Source: Palsa-189 sp963824405 (GTDB taxonomy: Bacteria; Acidobacteriota; Terriglobia; Acidiferrales; UBA7541). Taken from it: DNA of 64,000 bases. The stretch covers positions 62,001 to 126,000 of the forward strand of contig CAWGPK010000004.1 of assembly GCA_963824405.1 (NCBI GenBank), read 5' to 3'. The position numbers and the translations under genes are program-made. This document shows positions 43,936 through 53,464 of this stretch, piece after piece; the stretch's first letter is position 1, and every line of letters starts with the position of its first letter. The notes beneath the pieces were generated by a model. The model made no database searches. It was not told where the DNA came from and saw only the letters and a list, made by a program, of their open reading frames with translations.

Positions 43936-46344
43936 ATGTCTGAGCTTATTGCGCCATCGCCCAACGGTCGCAGCGGCTTTTCTTGGCCCAAGGCAGTGGC
44001 CCTGGTCGCCGCCCTGCTGTTCTGCATCCTCCCCGCGATGGCCGAACATACCCGTTTCTGGCGCCAGTCCGATTACGATGCTTTCCAAAAGGGTGATGCC
44101 AAAGGCGTTGCCCTGAGGAGCGACGGCAAAATCGTCCTGGCCCCGAAGTTCGCGCCCTTCGCCGACGCCTCGCTTGCCTATCTCTGGTCTCTGCGCCTCG
44201 ATTCCCACGGAGCCCTCTACGGTGCGGGCGGCTCGAACGCCAAAATCGTCAAGTTCGATAACAGTGGCAAGCCCTCCACCGTTTTTGAATCCCAGGACAT
44301 GACAGCTCAGGCCCTGGTCTTCGATAAGAATGACGATTTCTATGTAGCCACCGCGCCCGACGGCAAAGTCTATAAAGTCACGCCGGGCGGAGCTAAATCC
44401 GTTTTCTTCGATCCCAAAACGAAATACATCTGGGACCTCGCCTTCGGCCCGGATGGCACGCTCTTCGTGGCCACCGGCGATCCTGGAAAAATCTTCGCGG
44501 TCGATGCCAATGGCAATTCCCAGGTTTTCTACAATGCCGAGGAGACCCACATCCGCAGCCTGATTTTGGACGGCAAAGGCAATCTTCTCGCCGGCACCGA
44601 ACCCAACGGGTTGGTTCTGCGCATTGCGCTCGCCGCGCCATCCGCCGCTTCCCCGGAGACGGGCGCGAGAGCGGCCGCTCGGCAGCCGTCCGCAAAGGGA
44701 ACTCCCAGCCAAGCCCAAGCCGATAAGCAGGATGCCTCGAATGACGGCGGCCGCCCCGCCTATGTGCTCTATGAAACCGCCAAGAAGGAAATCACCTCGC
44801 TGGCGCTCGATTCCACCGGCAATTTGTACGTCGCCGCGATCGGCGATAAACGTCCCGGGACTCCTCAGTTGCCTGCCACGCCGGCCGACCAGAATAATAA
44901 TGCGGGTCAAGGTACTCAGATCACGGTCACGGTTGGCGGAGCCCCGGCCGTCGTCCAGCCTGGGCAGCCGGGTGCGCCATTTGCTCCTTTCCCGGCGCTC
45001 TCCTCGGCCGCTGTATACCGCATCGCTCCAGACGGCTCGCCCGAGGAGATTTGGACCTCCCGCGAGGATTCGGTCTATGCCCTGGGGATTTCGCCGCAAG
45101 GCAAGCTATTGCTGGGCACCGGCAATCACGGCGCCGTCATGCAACTGGAAAATGATCGCGTCTTTTCGCGCCTGGCCAAGGCCGAATCCGAACAGGTAAC
45201 TTCTTTCGCAAAAGCGCCCAACGGGAAAATCTACGTGGCGACCGCCAATCCCGGGAAGGTTTTCACTCTCGGTCCTGATCTGGAATCCGAAGGCACCTTT
45301 GAATCCGAACCCTTCGACGCTCGCATCTTCTCGCGCTGGGGCAGGCTCACTTGGTGGGGCGAAAACGCCGCAGGCTCGGGCATCGAACTCTACGTCCGCA
45401 CCGGCAACACCTCCGATCCCGGCAAGAACTGGACTCCCTGGGCTGGCCCCTACCGCGATCCCAAGGGACAGGAAGTCGACTCTCAAGCGTCCCGCTTCGT
45501 GCAGTGGAAGGCCGTGTTGCACGGCGGAGCGAATCCGCCCGATCTCTCTTGGATCGAGCTGGCCTACCTGCCGAAGAATGTCGCGCCGCAGATTACCGGC
45601 GTAGCCATTCAAAGCCCTGGAACGCGCGTCTCCAGTTTCGGCCAGCAATCCGGTCCGCCGCAGCCTTCCACAGTGGTTTTGCGCATGCCTGCCGCGCCGG
45701 GCACGCAAGGCGCGTCCGACCGCAATACCGATTCGCCCAGGTACGAACCGCCGCCCCAGGGCTACGCTCAGAAGGGATATCAGTCCGTTTTGTGGAATAC
45801 CGAAGACGCCAATGACGACGAGCTGACTTATGCCGTCTATTATCGCGGTGAAAACGAAAAGGATTGGAAGCTGCTCAAAGACAAGCTCGAGCAGAAGTTC
45901 TACTCCTGGGACACCAACTCGATGCCGGACGGCGCCTACTACTTGAAAATCGTGGCCTCCGACGAAAAGTCGAATCCGCCCGATCAGGCGCTTACCGCCG
46001 AGCAGGTGAGTGATCGTTTTATGGTAGATAACACGCCGCCCACCGTCACCCAGCTCACTTCGCAGCCCGCCCCTGCGGCTGCGGGCGATCCCGCGGTCAC
46101 TGTGCGCTTCCGCGCGAGCGACACGGCCAGCTCTATCATCCGCGCGCAGTACAGCCTCGACGCGGGCGATTGGACCATCGTGCCCCCCGTCGGCGGGCTC
46201 AGCGACGCGCTTACGGAGGAATACTCCGTGACGCTGCGCGGCCTTACCCCCGGCGAGCACACCGTTTCGGTTCGCGTTTACGATCAGTTCGAGAACGAGT
46301 CGACCGCCAAAACCACCTTCACCACCGCCGCCACAAAGCGGTAA
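43936..46344 (+). CDS. Secreted beta-propeller protein with C-terminal Ig-like regions
   Basis: An 802-residue exported protein. After a signal helix (AVALVAALLFCILPAMAEHT), repeated blade motifs of NHL/YncE type run to about residue 440: GALYGAGGSNAKIVKFDNSG, DFYVATAPDGKVYKVTPGGA, GTLFVATGDPGKIFAVDANG and KIYVATANPGKVFTLGPDLE. An Ala/Pro linker interrupts the blades near 240-330. The C-terminal 350 residues are beta-rich with Ig-like features (SLDAGDWTIVPPVGGLSDAL; GLTPGEHTVSVRVYDQFENE). AAAGGAT precedes the ATG. It probably acts at the cell surface or periplasm; the ligand is unknown. Confidence 0.8.
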   Translation: MSELIAPSPNGRSGFSWPKAVALVAALLFCILPAMAEHTRFWRQSDYDAFQKGDAKGVALRSDGKIVLAPKFAPFADASLAYLWSLRLDSHGALYGAGGSNAKIVKFDNSGKPSTVFESQDMTAQALVFDKNDDFYVATAPDGKVYKVTPGGAKSVFFDPKTKYIWDLAFGPDGTLFVATGDPGKIFAVDANGNSQVFYNAEETHIRSLILDGKGNLLAGTEPNGLVLRIALAAPSAASPETGARAAARQPSAKGTPSQAQADKQDASNDGGRPAYVLYETAKKEITSLALDSTGNLYVAAIGDKRPGTPQLPATPADQNNNAGQGTQITVTVGGAPAVVQPGQPGAPFAPFPALSSAAVYRIAPDGSPEEIWTSREDSVYALGISPQGKLLLGTGNHGAVMQLENDRVFSRLAKAESEQVTSFAKAPNGKIYVATANPGKVFTLGPDLESEGTFESEPFDARIFSRWGRLTWWGENAAGSGIELYVRTGNTSDPGKNWTPWAGPYRDPKGQEVDSQASRFVQWKAVLHGGANPPDLSWIELAYLPKNVAPQITGVAIQSPGTRVSSFGQQSGPPQPSTVVLRMPAAPGTQGASDRNTDSPRYEPPPQGYAQKGYQSVLWNTEDANDDELTYAVYYRGENEKDWKLLKDKLEQKFYSWDTNSMPDGAYYLKIVASDEKSNPPDQALTAEQVSDRFMVDNTPPTVTQLTSQPAPAAAGDPAVTVRFRASDTASSIIRAQYSLDAGDWTIVPPVGGLSDALTEEYSVTLRGLTPGEHTVSVRVYDQFENESTAKTTFTTAATKR

Positions 46345-46366
46345 GCCTTCGCTCTTCGAGTTTGCC

Positions 46367-46389
46367 GGCCGCCAGCCCTTCTGGCGGCC
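46367..46389. terminator. Hairpin between convergent genes
   Basis: GGCCGCCAG-CCCTT-CTGGCGGCC is a perfect 9-bp GC-rich stem placed between the stops of the beta-propeller and PilZ genes. There is no U-tract on either strand, so it may work as a factor-assisted or bidirectional terminator. Confidence 0.55.
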
Positions 46390-46734
46390 TCAGCTCGCCC
46401 AACGCTCCCGTTCGGCTGTCCCATGGTAACGTTCGATATGCAGGCCCACGCCCGTCAAGCCGCCCGAATCGCCGTCGTGAATGCGCACCACGCGCGCCGT
46501 GCAATGAACTTGCGAAGCAAAGCCGCCGGAGATTTCGCGCGGCAAGGTCAGCTTCAGTTCCAATTGCACCCCGATTTTTAAGGGGTATGCGGTCCACATC
46601 AAAACCCCGCGTTGCGATAGGTTCTCGGATTCGGCGATCTGCTCTCCCGCGTTCTCATTCCCGATCACTTTGAATTTCAAGGGTAGACGTACGTTCACAC
46701 GGCTATCGTTGCGGCGGTCGGTCAAGGTAGTCAT
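46390..46734 (-). CDS. PilZ-domain protein
   Basis: A 114-residue single-domain PilZ-like protein. It has RRNDSRVNVRLPLKFKVIG (the RxxxR element), AESENLSQRGVLMWTAYPLK (counterpart of the D/NxSxxG motif, here NLSQRG), and a GVGLHIERYH end strand. PilZ domains bind cyclic di-GMP, but the N-terminal Arg spacing here (DRRNDSR) should be checked. It is convergent with the beta-propeller gene. Confidence 0.8.
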   Translation of the reverse strand: MTTLTDRRNDSRVNVRLPLKFKVIGNENAGEQIAESENLSQRGVLMWTAYPLKIGVQLELKLTLPREISGGFASQVHCTARVVRIHDGDSGGLTGVGLHIERYHGTAERERWAS

Positions 46735-46933
46735 CGTTTCTCCGGCGCGGGGAAGGAGTTCGCGCGATTGTGAAATTAGAAGGGGTAGGAAAATTCTATC
46801 GCGCGCCCGTCGGGTTGCAATGCCCTTTCCCGCCAGGGTGCGGAATCGGTCAGCATTGCAACCCGGACCTATAGCCCTAGTTGAGTAACCGGCTCGAGGA
46901 CGGCCAATCTAAGCTCGAACCTTCGTAGCTTAG

Positions 46934-48286
46934 CTAGAACGCCACGAATCCGTAGGGAGCGTTCACCCCGCCGGGCACAGCCTCACCGGCAATCCCAACG
47001 AACACAGTCCGCCCAATGAAGAAAGGCGCCCCGAAGTCGAAGTAGTCCGTCGACTGGTTCGTGCCACTGTCGCTGCCCAGATCGTTAAAGACCGCATTAT
47101 TTGTATTGAACAGCGTGGTGGCATCGTAGATGTTCAGTGAAGTCGTCCCGGATCCGACGCCATTCCCCAAGATCGCGATATTTGACAGCGTAGCCGTCGT
47201 GCCCGGGCTGACGCAGTAAAAACCGAATCCGTTTGTGTTTTGCCCACAATCGGAGATGCCCAGGAAGTTGAGCGTGCTCGCATCCGAAACATACAGGCCG
47301 GTCGAGCCCGTGTCCAGAAAACCGCCAAAGGCGCTACCCGTGTCGGTGTTGCAGAAGGTATCGGCATAAGAGATGCCATCATAGGTAACCAAGGGAAAAT
47401 CGCCACATGGGTCCAGGGAGTAAAGTGTTGCGCTCCCCAGAGCATTGTCTGCTTGGGTGGCAATTCCAAAAGTCATCGTGCCCGTGACGGAGGTGGCTCC
47501 CGTCGCTGCAACGGCCGGCAACGTGATCACCACGCCATTCCTGTCCGTGGAGGTGAACGCCGCGACAGGGTTTGCCGCCTGCTGAAGGGTCGTCGCCGAC
47601 ACCTCCTCGCAGTTGCCGCTCGGGCATATGTAATACGGGTATCCCGAAAAGGCTGAGCCTGTGGCGATGCCAGTGCAGCCGCTGCCGCAATCCACGGAGC
47701 CATCGCCTATGCCCAGGATTCCATTTGCGCCCACAGTCGGTAGGGTATCGACATCTCCTCCGTTGGGAAGATTGGGGTTAACCGGGGTCGCGAGGCAGTC
47801 CGCAGGTACGGTAGCAGGGGGGGCCCCAAGAAGCTGGACGGCGATGTCTGAGGCCTTCTCCCCCGCGATCTCGACATCCGCGAATTCCATCGGTCCCCAG
47901 GTGTAGGACGTATCTCCGAACTGAGTGCACTCCTCGAGCGCGTTGCCGCCGATGGAAATCGGGGTAAGCGCTACCGAGCCGAGCGCCGAACTAAGTAGGC
48001 GCAGGCCAATCGAGCCGGTATCGATCTCCACGTTAGGAATCGTGACGCAAGTTTGCGTGCCGTGCTGGCAGACGGTGACGGTGGTGAAGATTGTATTAAC
48101 GAAGCCGCCCCCTTCTCCGGTGGGGCCAAAGTTGGCCGTCACAGCCACCGAATTATTGGCGGCCGGCGTTGGGGTTGTCGCCGTGGTGCTGGAGTTGCTT
48201 CCGCCGCATCCCACCCATCCCAGCACAGAGATCACACACAGTAGGAAAGGCGCCGCCGTTGCCTTCGATCGAAATCTGGATTTCAA
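46934..48286 (-). CDS. DUF3443 family lipoprotein
   Basis: A 450-residue exported protein with a lipobox-like N-terminus (VISVLGWVGC then GGSN). The DUF3443 pattern follows: VCQHGTQTCVTIPNVEIDTG, SIGLRLLSSAL, and DTGSTGLYVSD, which resembles an aspartic-protease-like DTGS element. It is Gly/Ser/Asn-rich throughout. The start is TTG 48286. GGAGG lies upstream and the codon overlaps the DUF2844 stop (TTGA), supporting coupling. The DUF2844-DUF3443 pairing is known in other bacteria; function is not established. Confidence 0.8.
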   Translation of the reverse strand: MKSRFRSKATAAPFLLCVISVLGWVGCGGSNSSTTATTPTPAANNSVAVTANFGPTGEGGGFVNTIFTTVTVCQHGTQTCVTIPNVEIDTGSIGLRLLSSALGSVALTPISIGGNALEECTQFGDTSYTWGPMEFADVEIAGEKASDIAVQLLGAPPATVPADCLATPVNPNLPNGGDVDTLPTVGANGILGIGDGSVDCGSGCTGIATGSAFSGYPYYICPSGNCEEVSATTLQQAANPVAAFTSTDRNGVVITLPAVAATGATSVTGTMTFGIATQADNALGSATLYSLDPCGDFPLVTYDGISYADTFCNTDTGSAFGGFLDTGSTGLYVSDASTLNFLGISDCGQNTNGFGFYCVSPGTTATLSNIAILGNGVGSGTTSLNIYDATTLFNTNNAVFNDLGSDSGTNQSTDYFDFGAPFFIGRTVFVGIAGEAVPGGVNAPYGFVAF

Positions 48287-48765
48287 CGCACCACCTCCGC
48301 GGAAACGCTGCTCGGAACAAAAGCGGGCACGTAGGCCCTTCCGGTGCAATTCTGCAAGTGACAGAAATTGGAGTACACAAAATCGCCCGTTTTCACGGTT
48401 ATGCCCCGTCGGCGCTGGATGTGCGTCTGATCCGCTGTGGCCGTCTGAAGGTTCTCAACATACGTACCCAGCAGCTGATTTACGTTGGGCATGAAGCGGC
48501 CCTGCCAGGCAACCCCAAAAACCACACCTTGCGGCGATACATATTCTCGAACGGTCGGGCCATTTGTAGTGGTGAGTTGGTGAACCTTGTAACTCGCGAA
48601 GGTCTGGACACGATCCTCCGTCTTCATCCGCTGCTGGTCCGTGGTCACGGACGCTTCCGTTTGGCCCAGCACTGCCCATGCTGGTATCTGTGCCAGAACT
48701 AGAATCAGCAGGACGCTCAACGTAGCTTTCCTGAGCGATTGTCCTCTCCGATACATGTGTGACAT
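48283..48765 (-). CDS. DUF2844 family exported protein
   Basis: A 160-residue protein with a signal sequence (LSVLLILVLAQIPAWAVLG). DUF2844-like text follows: ASYKVHQLTTTNGPTVREYV, SPQGVVFGVAWQGRFMPNVN, QLLGTYVENLQ, and a C-terminal Cys-containing segment with GRAYVPAFVP. It is translationally coupled to DUF3443, its usual partner. ATG 48765 is preferred (AAGGA upstream). Confidence 0.78.
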   Translation of the reverse strand: MSHMYRRGQSLRKATLSVLLILVLAQIPAWAVLGQTEASVTTDQQRMKTEDRVQTFASYKVHQLTTTNGPTVREYVSPQGVVFGVAWQGRFMPNVNQLLGTYVENLQTATADQTHIQRRRGITVKTGDFVYSNFCHLQNCTGRAYVPAFVPSSVSAEVVR

Positions 48766-48990
48766 TCCTTGCCCCTTTCCAAAAATGCAGGGTGATGGGG
48801 GGTTAGTAGGCTGAAGGTTCTTCACGGGCGACCCGGAGTTGTTGCGAAATGCCTGGACGCCGTTCAGTTCCCCCGTGATGGGCCCACTGATCCACTCTTC
48901 TGCCCTTCCTACCAGTTCCCTTACAGCCCAGCGACACCGGTCCTCTTTATATAACCCACTGACGCTAAATAGTTTCGTCGCGTTCCGCCG

Positions 48991-51516
48991 CTATTGTGTT
49001 GTAACCGTCATTCCGGCACTCTGCCTGAGCGTGCCGATCGATCCAACCACGCTTATCGACCCAGTTCCCACGGGCGCATTCGACGGCACACTGACCGACA
49101 GCGTGTAACTCGTAACCGGGTCCGTGGAACTCGAGTTGCCGCTGGAACTGCCTCCGCAGCCAATGGCCATCGCCAGCAATGTAACCGCGGCGAAACCGGG
49201 TACGAGCCTCGGCCAGGTTCGCGATTCGCCGCCGCCGGTCTCGCGCCGCCTGGAAGTAGCCAGGATGAATGCAATCGCGGCCAAGAGCACCCCCGCGGTT
49301 CCCCACCAGCCTATGACGCGATAATCCCGCGGCGGTTCCAAACTTGTCCCGACGCCTTGCGTAACCGTACACGCCGTCGGAACCGCCATGGCACCGCCGA
49401 TATTGGCGGACGCAGTGCAAGTAAAAGTGGGGGTACCCACGAACCCATTCAAGCGCCTGACCTGGACCGACCCGGTAAGGCAAGCGCCTCTCTTCACGGT
49501 CAGCGACGTCGGCGAGAAAGCTAGAGAGAAATTTGCGCTTGTGGAGGCCAGTCCTGTGCTAGCCGGTGATACGGATGTCCAGTTTGTCGCCAAGGTCAAA
49601 GCACTGACCGAACCTAATCCGGTAGCCAAATCGTATCCCGTAGCGGCGTTAAATCCGATGTTGCTCACTGCTCCGCATGCGCTGCTGAACGGAACCTGAT
49701 TATTCCCGATAGTGACGTCGTGGAATGCCGTGGGCGTATGTCCCGCCAAAGGATAAAGAATCGGATTGATATTTCCCCAACCCGTGGTGTGATTGGTCTC
49801 CTGGCTGATCAGCGCCAGGATTCCTGCCATCGCCGGCGGCCCAACCGATGTCCCGCCCACTGTGTCCAGTTCGCCCGTCAACGCGGCGTTGGTGCTGGCA
49901 TTCCGGAATCCATTGGTCGTGCACCAGGGCGTGAGTTGGTTTGACGTCGGATCGATATACTCTGAGCAGATCAAGTACGGGTCCTGAACTGGCGAGGCGC
50001 TGAACGAGATGTCCGGCACGTCGCGCGCCGCATCGTTCGGCACTCCCGTGCCCGATTGCCATGCTGGTTTGGCGATGACGCTGCTTGCTCCTCCTCCGCC
50101 CGCGGTCAGCCCGAATTGCGCATTCGTGTCGTTCCACGCGCCCTCGGGAATGTACATGATCGCCGAGCCAGGCGTTACGTCCACGCCAGTCAGGGAGCGC
50201 CAATAAATGTGCCCAGGATCTGTCCCTTCCTGGAACTCCGTTCCGCCGACCGAAGTGACTGTCGGAAGGCTTCCCGGCATGTCCACCGCTAGCCCATCAA
50301 CCGATGTATTCCCGGCATCGCAGTCCGCGGCGCCACTATCCCCGCTCGGCGCCAACACCGTTATGCCCTCGGCGTTCGCCTGCTGCAGAAGCGGCAGATA
50401 GAATCCGGAATAGCTCCCATCCGCAACGGCACCCGCCTCGCACTCTCCGTAACTTACGCTGATCACCGGCGCAAGAATGGGGCTGTGCGTTATCGCGTAA
50501 TACATGGAGTCGAAGACTCCTCCGCCATTCACAGGATCGCCCACCACGAAGATGATCGTGGCATTTGGCGCGATCGCCCCGCTCCACTCCACGTCCAGGT
50601 TTGCCTCATCAATGTCGCTCGATTGCAATTCCGGGTCGTTATCGCCGGGCACAATCAAGCCCACCAGAGCGGAATTATTGGAATCAATTGGCGTCGGATC
50701 GTTTGCAGCCAATCCGGAGTTTGTGCGAAAAGCCCGCACGTCGCTCAGCGCCACATCGCTCTGCCCTATGACCACAATTTTCTGTCCCGATCCGTTGATC
50801 CCTTGCTGATATAGCGAACTAAGCCCGTAGATCGTGGCGAAATCCGGCGGTGTCACGAAGTGGTTTCCGGTTAACCCGGAAGTAAATTTCGGGCTTATTT
50901 TTCGCACCAAGCGCGGCTTCAGCGCGAAATTATTCAGCCCCCGAATCCCTGCAATCGCGTCTGCAAGCGCGGCCGGAACCGATGGACTGCTGGAATTGGC
51001 AAATTGCGCCTTCCCGTTGATTACATAGCGATGTATCTCGGTATGTAGCGCCGCCGCGACTTGCTGCGCCGATCCCCGAGCGACGATCGCGTTTTGGCTG
51101 GCCGGAATGCTCTCGACCTGAAGACCTTCGCCCTCCAGCCATCCTGTCACTTTGTTGATGTCGCCTTGGCTAAGTCCAAATCGGCTGCCGTACTGCTCGG
51201 GTGTCAGCCAGCGCTGATAATCGGGCGATCCGCGATCCTGCTGGCTGGCGAGCAGCGCATCCAGATCCGCTTGCTGTGCCGCGGACATTTTGAATACCAG
51301 GGTCACCCTCATCGGCATGGAAGACTCGACTCTGCCTTGATCGTATTGCGGCCGCGCCATTGGATGCACGTTCCCGTTCAATACCGTCGCTTGTGACTTG
51401 TCGACCGCCTCCACGATGCGGTCCTTTCGCGTTTGACCTGACAGCGACTCCGACATAAACAGCAAAATCAACAGCGCACTGAAGTACGTCACCAATGAAG
51501 TCGCTTTGGTCTGCAT
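48991..51516 (-). CDS. Sedolisin (S53) protease with pro-kumamolisin domain
   Basis: An 841-residue secreted serine-carboxyl peptidase. After a signal helix (TSLVTYFSALLILLFMSESL) comes the activation pro-domain (QRWLTPEQYGSRFGLSQGDI). The catalytic domain has Glu and Asp in DEANLDVEW, the oxyanion Asp in APSGDSGAADCD, and the nucleophile Ser in GGTSVGPPAMAGI. Beyond about residue 700 there are two hydrophobic helices (GTAGVLLAAIAFILATS; GFAAVTLLAMAIGC) and a beta-rich tail, which is unusual. The second helix ends in a lipobox-like IGCGG. The upstream opening to 51696 is not used because the signal peptide starts at 51516. Probably digests protein in acidic surroundings. Confidence 0.88.
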   Translation of the reverse strand: MQTKATSLVTYFSALLILLFMSESLSGQTRKDRIVEAVDKSQATVLNGNVHPMARPQYDQGRVESSMPMRVTLVFKMSAAQQADLDALLASQQDRGSPDYQRWLTPEQYGSRFGLSQGDINKVTGWLEGEGLQVESIPASQNAIVARGSAQQVAAALHTEIHRYVINGKAQFANSSSPSVPAALADAIAGIRGLNNFALKPRLVRKISPKFTSGLTGNHFVTPPDFATIYGLSSLYQQGINGSGQKIVVIGQSDVALSDVRAFRTNSGLAANDPTPIDSNNSALVGLIVPGDNDPELQSSDIDEANLDVEWSGAIAPNATIIFVVGDPVNGGGVFDSMYYAITHSPILAPVISVSYGECEAGAVADGSYSGFYLPLLQQANAEGITVLAPSGDSGAADCDAGNTSVDGLAVDMPGSLPTVTSVGGTEFQEGTDPGHIYWRSLTGVDVTPGSAIMYIPEGAWNDTNAQFGLTAGGGGASSVIAKPAWQSGTGVPNDAARDVPDISFSASPVQDPYLICSEYIDPTSNQLTPWCTTNGFRNASTNAALTGELDTVGGTSVGPPAMAGILALISQETNHTTGWGNINPILYPLAGHTPTAFHDVTIGNNQVPFSSACGAVSNIGFNAATGYDLATGLGSVSALTLATNWTSVSPASTGLASTSANFSLAFSPTSLTVKRGACLTGSVQVRRLNGFVGTPTFTCTASANIGGAMAVPTACTVTQGVGTSLEPPRDYRVIGWWGTAGVLLAAIAFILATSRRRETGGGESRTWPRLVPGFAAVTLLAMAIGCGGSSSGNSSSTDPVTSYTLSVSVPSNAPVGTGSISVVGSIGTLRQSAGMTVTTQ

Positions 51517-51736
51517 GGATGCTTTGTGGCTATCTCCACCTTTCGCCAGGGTTGCTGGGCGTTCGATTGGATGCCGGAGGCCTCCTCCGGGCTGTTCCGA
51601 AAACAATACGCGTTCTGAACCGCATCGGCGGTTCTCGCCAGGTTTTCGGGCGGCGGCGATAAGGTATATGCCGTCCGCGCGCCGAACTGCGAACACGATG
51701 TTCGATTGGGAAGACCCAAGTCGGCAGGACGCTCGA

Positions 51737-52114
51737 CTAGTTTTCTACGCCCTTCCATCCTGGCGGCGGGAAAGAGATGTGCCAGAAACCCGGAGCGGGT
51801 TCGGCGAATTCCACCGGCAGGAGATAACCCTGCTGGTTGTCCACGGGCGCGCGCGTCACCCGGCAAACCTGCTTTTGCTGGGTGCGGTCGTTGATTAACT
51901 CGAACAGCGCATCCACGGGCAAATGTTTCGTGCAGACCAGCATCGCGCCATGGTCGTTCACCGACGCTGTCATCGCGCGTATCGTTACTGTTTTGCCCGA
52001 CACCATCATCTCCAGCGTCACCGGAATACGAATGATCACCCTCTGGCTGCGGCGCCGTTCTTCGCCCGGCTGAAGCTGTGGCCCGGTATCCAGTTGCGGA
52101 GCTTGTTTGTTCAC
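51737..52114 (-). CDS. PilZ-domain protein
   Basis: A 125-residue PilZ-type protein. It begins EERRRSQRVIIRIPVTLEMM, with the R-rich start RRRSQR, and continues with TASVNDHGAMLVCTKHLP (the DHGA motif replacing DxSxxG) and a final beta-strand rich in Pro/Trp (GFWHISFPPPGWKG). It may bind cyclic di-GMP. It starts where the next upstream PilZ gene stops (ATGA overlap), so two PilZ proteins are made from one message. Confidence 0.75.
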   Translation of the reverse strand: MNKQAPQLDTGPQLQPGEERRRSQRVIIRIPVTLEMMVSGKTVTIRAMTASVNDHGAMLVCTKHLPVDALFELINDRTQQKQVCRVTRAPVDNQQGYLLPVEFAEPAPGFWHISFPPPGWKGVEN

Positions 52115-52452
52115 AATTCCAGCCCCCAGAAATCCATTGTCGGACGGATTAATTCGACGCCCAATTCCCAGCCGTCTGGACGATGGTCTCCTTTCCAGAC
52201 GATGATTGCGGAGTTCGACTCGCTCGTCACCAGATTAGAAACGCGCACTTCCTGGTCCACGTTCAGTTCTTGATGCAGGAGCACCAGGCACCCATATGGG
52301 CCCACAACGCGAGTGAAGGTCTCTTCGCGGGAAGATTTCTTCGCCTCCGCGCCCTCCCACTCGATGGCCACCGGAACGCGCGAATTCAGGCGCTTGCCTC
52401 GGCGCCTTTCCGTTATCTTCGGCTCTGCTGCTGGCTTCACATGCGGATACAA
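52111..52452 (-). CDS. PilZ-domain protein
   Basis: A 113-residue PilZ-type protein with the signature RRRGKRLNSRVPVAIEWEG, then RVVGPYGCLVLLHQELNV (GPYGC in place of DxSxxG) and IVWKGDHRPDGWELGVELI. TTG 52452 opens the frame; GTG 52440 is an alternative. The overlap with the downstream PilZ gene indicates coupling. Confidence 0.7.
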   Translation of the reverse strand: MYPHVKPAAEPKITERRRGKRLNSRVPVAIEWEGAEAKKSSREETFTRVVGPYGCLVLLHQELNVDQEVRVSNLVTSESNSAIIVWKGDHRPDGWELGVELIRPTMDFWGLEL

Positions 52453-52663
52453 GTCGTTTTCCCACTCCCCGAAAGCCTGGTCTTACCGTGAAGAGGCACA
52501 CGATGTTACGAATCGGTTCCAAACTGGGTCAATGGTACGCAGGGACAGGTAGAGAAACAGGCGGCGAATCCCCCTGAAAAGCCGCACAGGCGGCGTAAGG
52601 TTATTCCCCGATAGCCAACCCTAGTCCAAAGACCCTACACTACCGCCGTTCTATGGGGGATCT

Positions 52664-53320
52664 ATGCGACCCGTACACATTCTTTTAGCCGATGATCACG
52701 AAGTTGTGCGCAAAGGCCTTCGCGCTTTGCTCGAAACCCAGCCGGGGTGGAAAGTAATCGCCGAAGCCACCGATGGCCGCGAAGCGGTAGATAAAGCCCA
52801 GAGTATGCACCCCGACGTAGCCATTGTGGATATCGGGATGCCCTCTCTTAACGGCCTGGAAGCCACGCGCCAGATCGTGAAGAAGGCGCCGCGCACGCGC
52901 GTTCTCGTCTTGACCATGCACGACACCAATCCGCTCATCCAGCAAGTGGTCAAGGCCGGAGCTCGCGGCTACGTGCTGAAGTCCGATGTGGCCAGCGACC
53001 TGGTCTCCGCCGTCGAAGCGCTCACCCGCGACCAGACCTTCTTCACCTCGAAGGTCTCCCAGATCATTCTCGATCGCTACGTGGGCAAGTCCGATGTCCC
53101 GGAGAATGTCGCCGATCCGGATTCGCCTCTCACTCCTCGCGAGCGTGAAGTCGTTCAGCTCCTGGCGGAGGGGAAGAGCAGTAAGGAAGTTGCTGCGGTG
53201 TTGGGCATCAGCGTGAAGACAGCGGAGACGCACCGCATCAACTTGATGCGGAAGCTGGATTGCCATTCCGTAGCCGAGGTTGTTAGATACGCTGTGCGCA
53301 ACTTGATTGCGGAAGCGTAA
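52664..53320 (+). CDS. NarL/FixJ-type response regulator
   Basis: A 218-residue two-component regulator. The receiver domain has the acidic pair in LLADDHEVVRKGL, phospho-accepting Asp in VAIVDIGMPSL, and Lys in RGYVLKSDVA. A LuxR-type helix-turn-helix follows (LTPREREVVQLLAEGKSSKE; LGISVKTAETHRINLMRKL). GGGGATCT precedes the ATG. No histidine kinase lies beside it. A strong terminator follows, then a second receiver gene. Confidence 0.95.
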   Translation: MRPVHILLADDHEVVRKGLRALLETQPGWKVIAEATDGREAVDKAQSMHPDVAIVDIGMPSLNGLEATRQIVKKAPRTRVLVLTMHDTNPLIQQVVKAGARGYVLKSDVASDLVSAVEALTRDQTFFTSKVSQIILDRYVGKSDVPENVADPDSPLTPREREVVQLLAEGKSSKEVAAVLGISVKTAETHRINLMRKLDCHSVAEVVRYAVRNLIAEA

Positions 53321-53418
53321 TAACCCCATTTGCCCCGGCGAGGCGCGGACCTCACTGTGGCGGCTGAATCGACGATTGGCGCGGGCCAGGCCCGCCGCCA
53401 TGCTTTCAGGGTCTTGCG

Positions 53419-53449
53419 TGCACGGACCGTTTAGTCCGTGCATTTTTTT
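53419..53449 (+). terminator. Intrinsic terminator after the NarL-type regulator
   Basis: TGCACGGAC-CGTTTA-GTCCGTGCA is a perfect 9-bp stem followed by seven Ts at 53443-53449. It ends only 15 bp before the next start codon, so the second receiver gene is either read through in part or has its own promoter overlapping it. Confidence 0.9.
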
Positions 53450-53464
53450 GTGAAGAGGATTTAG

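Noticed and set aside
43663..45099. 478-codon minus-strand frame opposite the S55 and beta-propeller genes
   Set aside because: It spans the junction of two well-supported plus-strand genes and has low-complexity composition.
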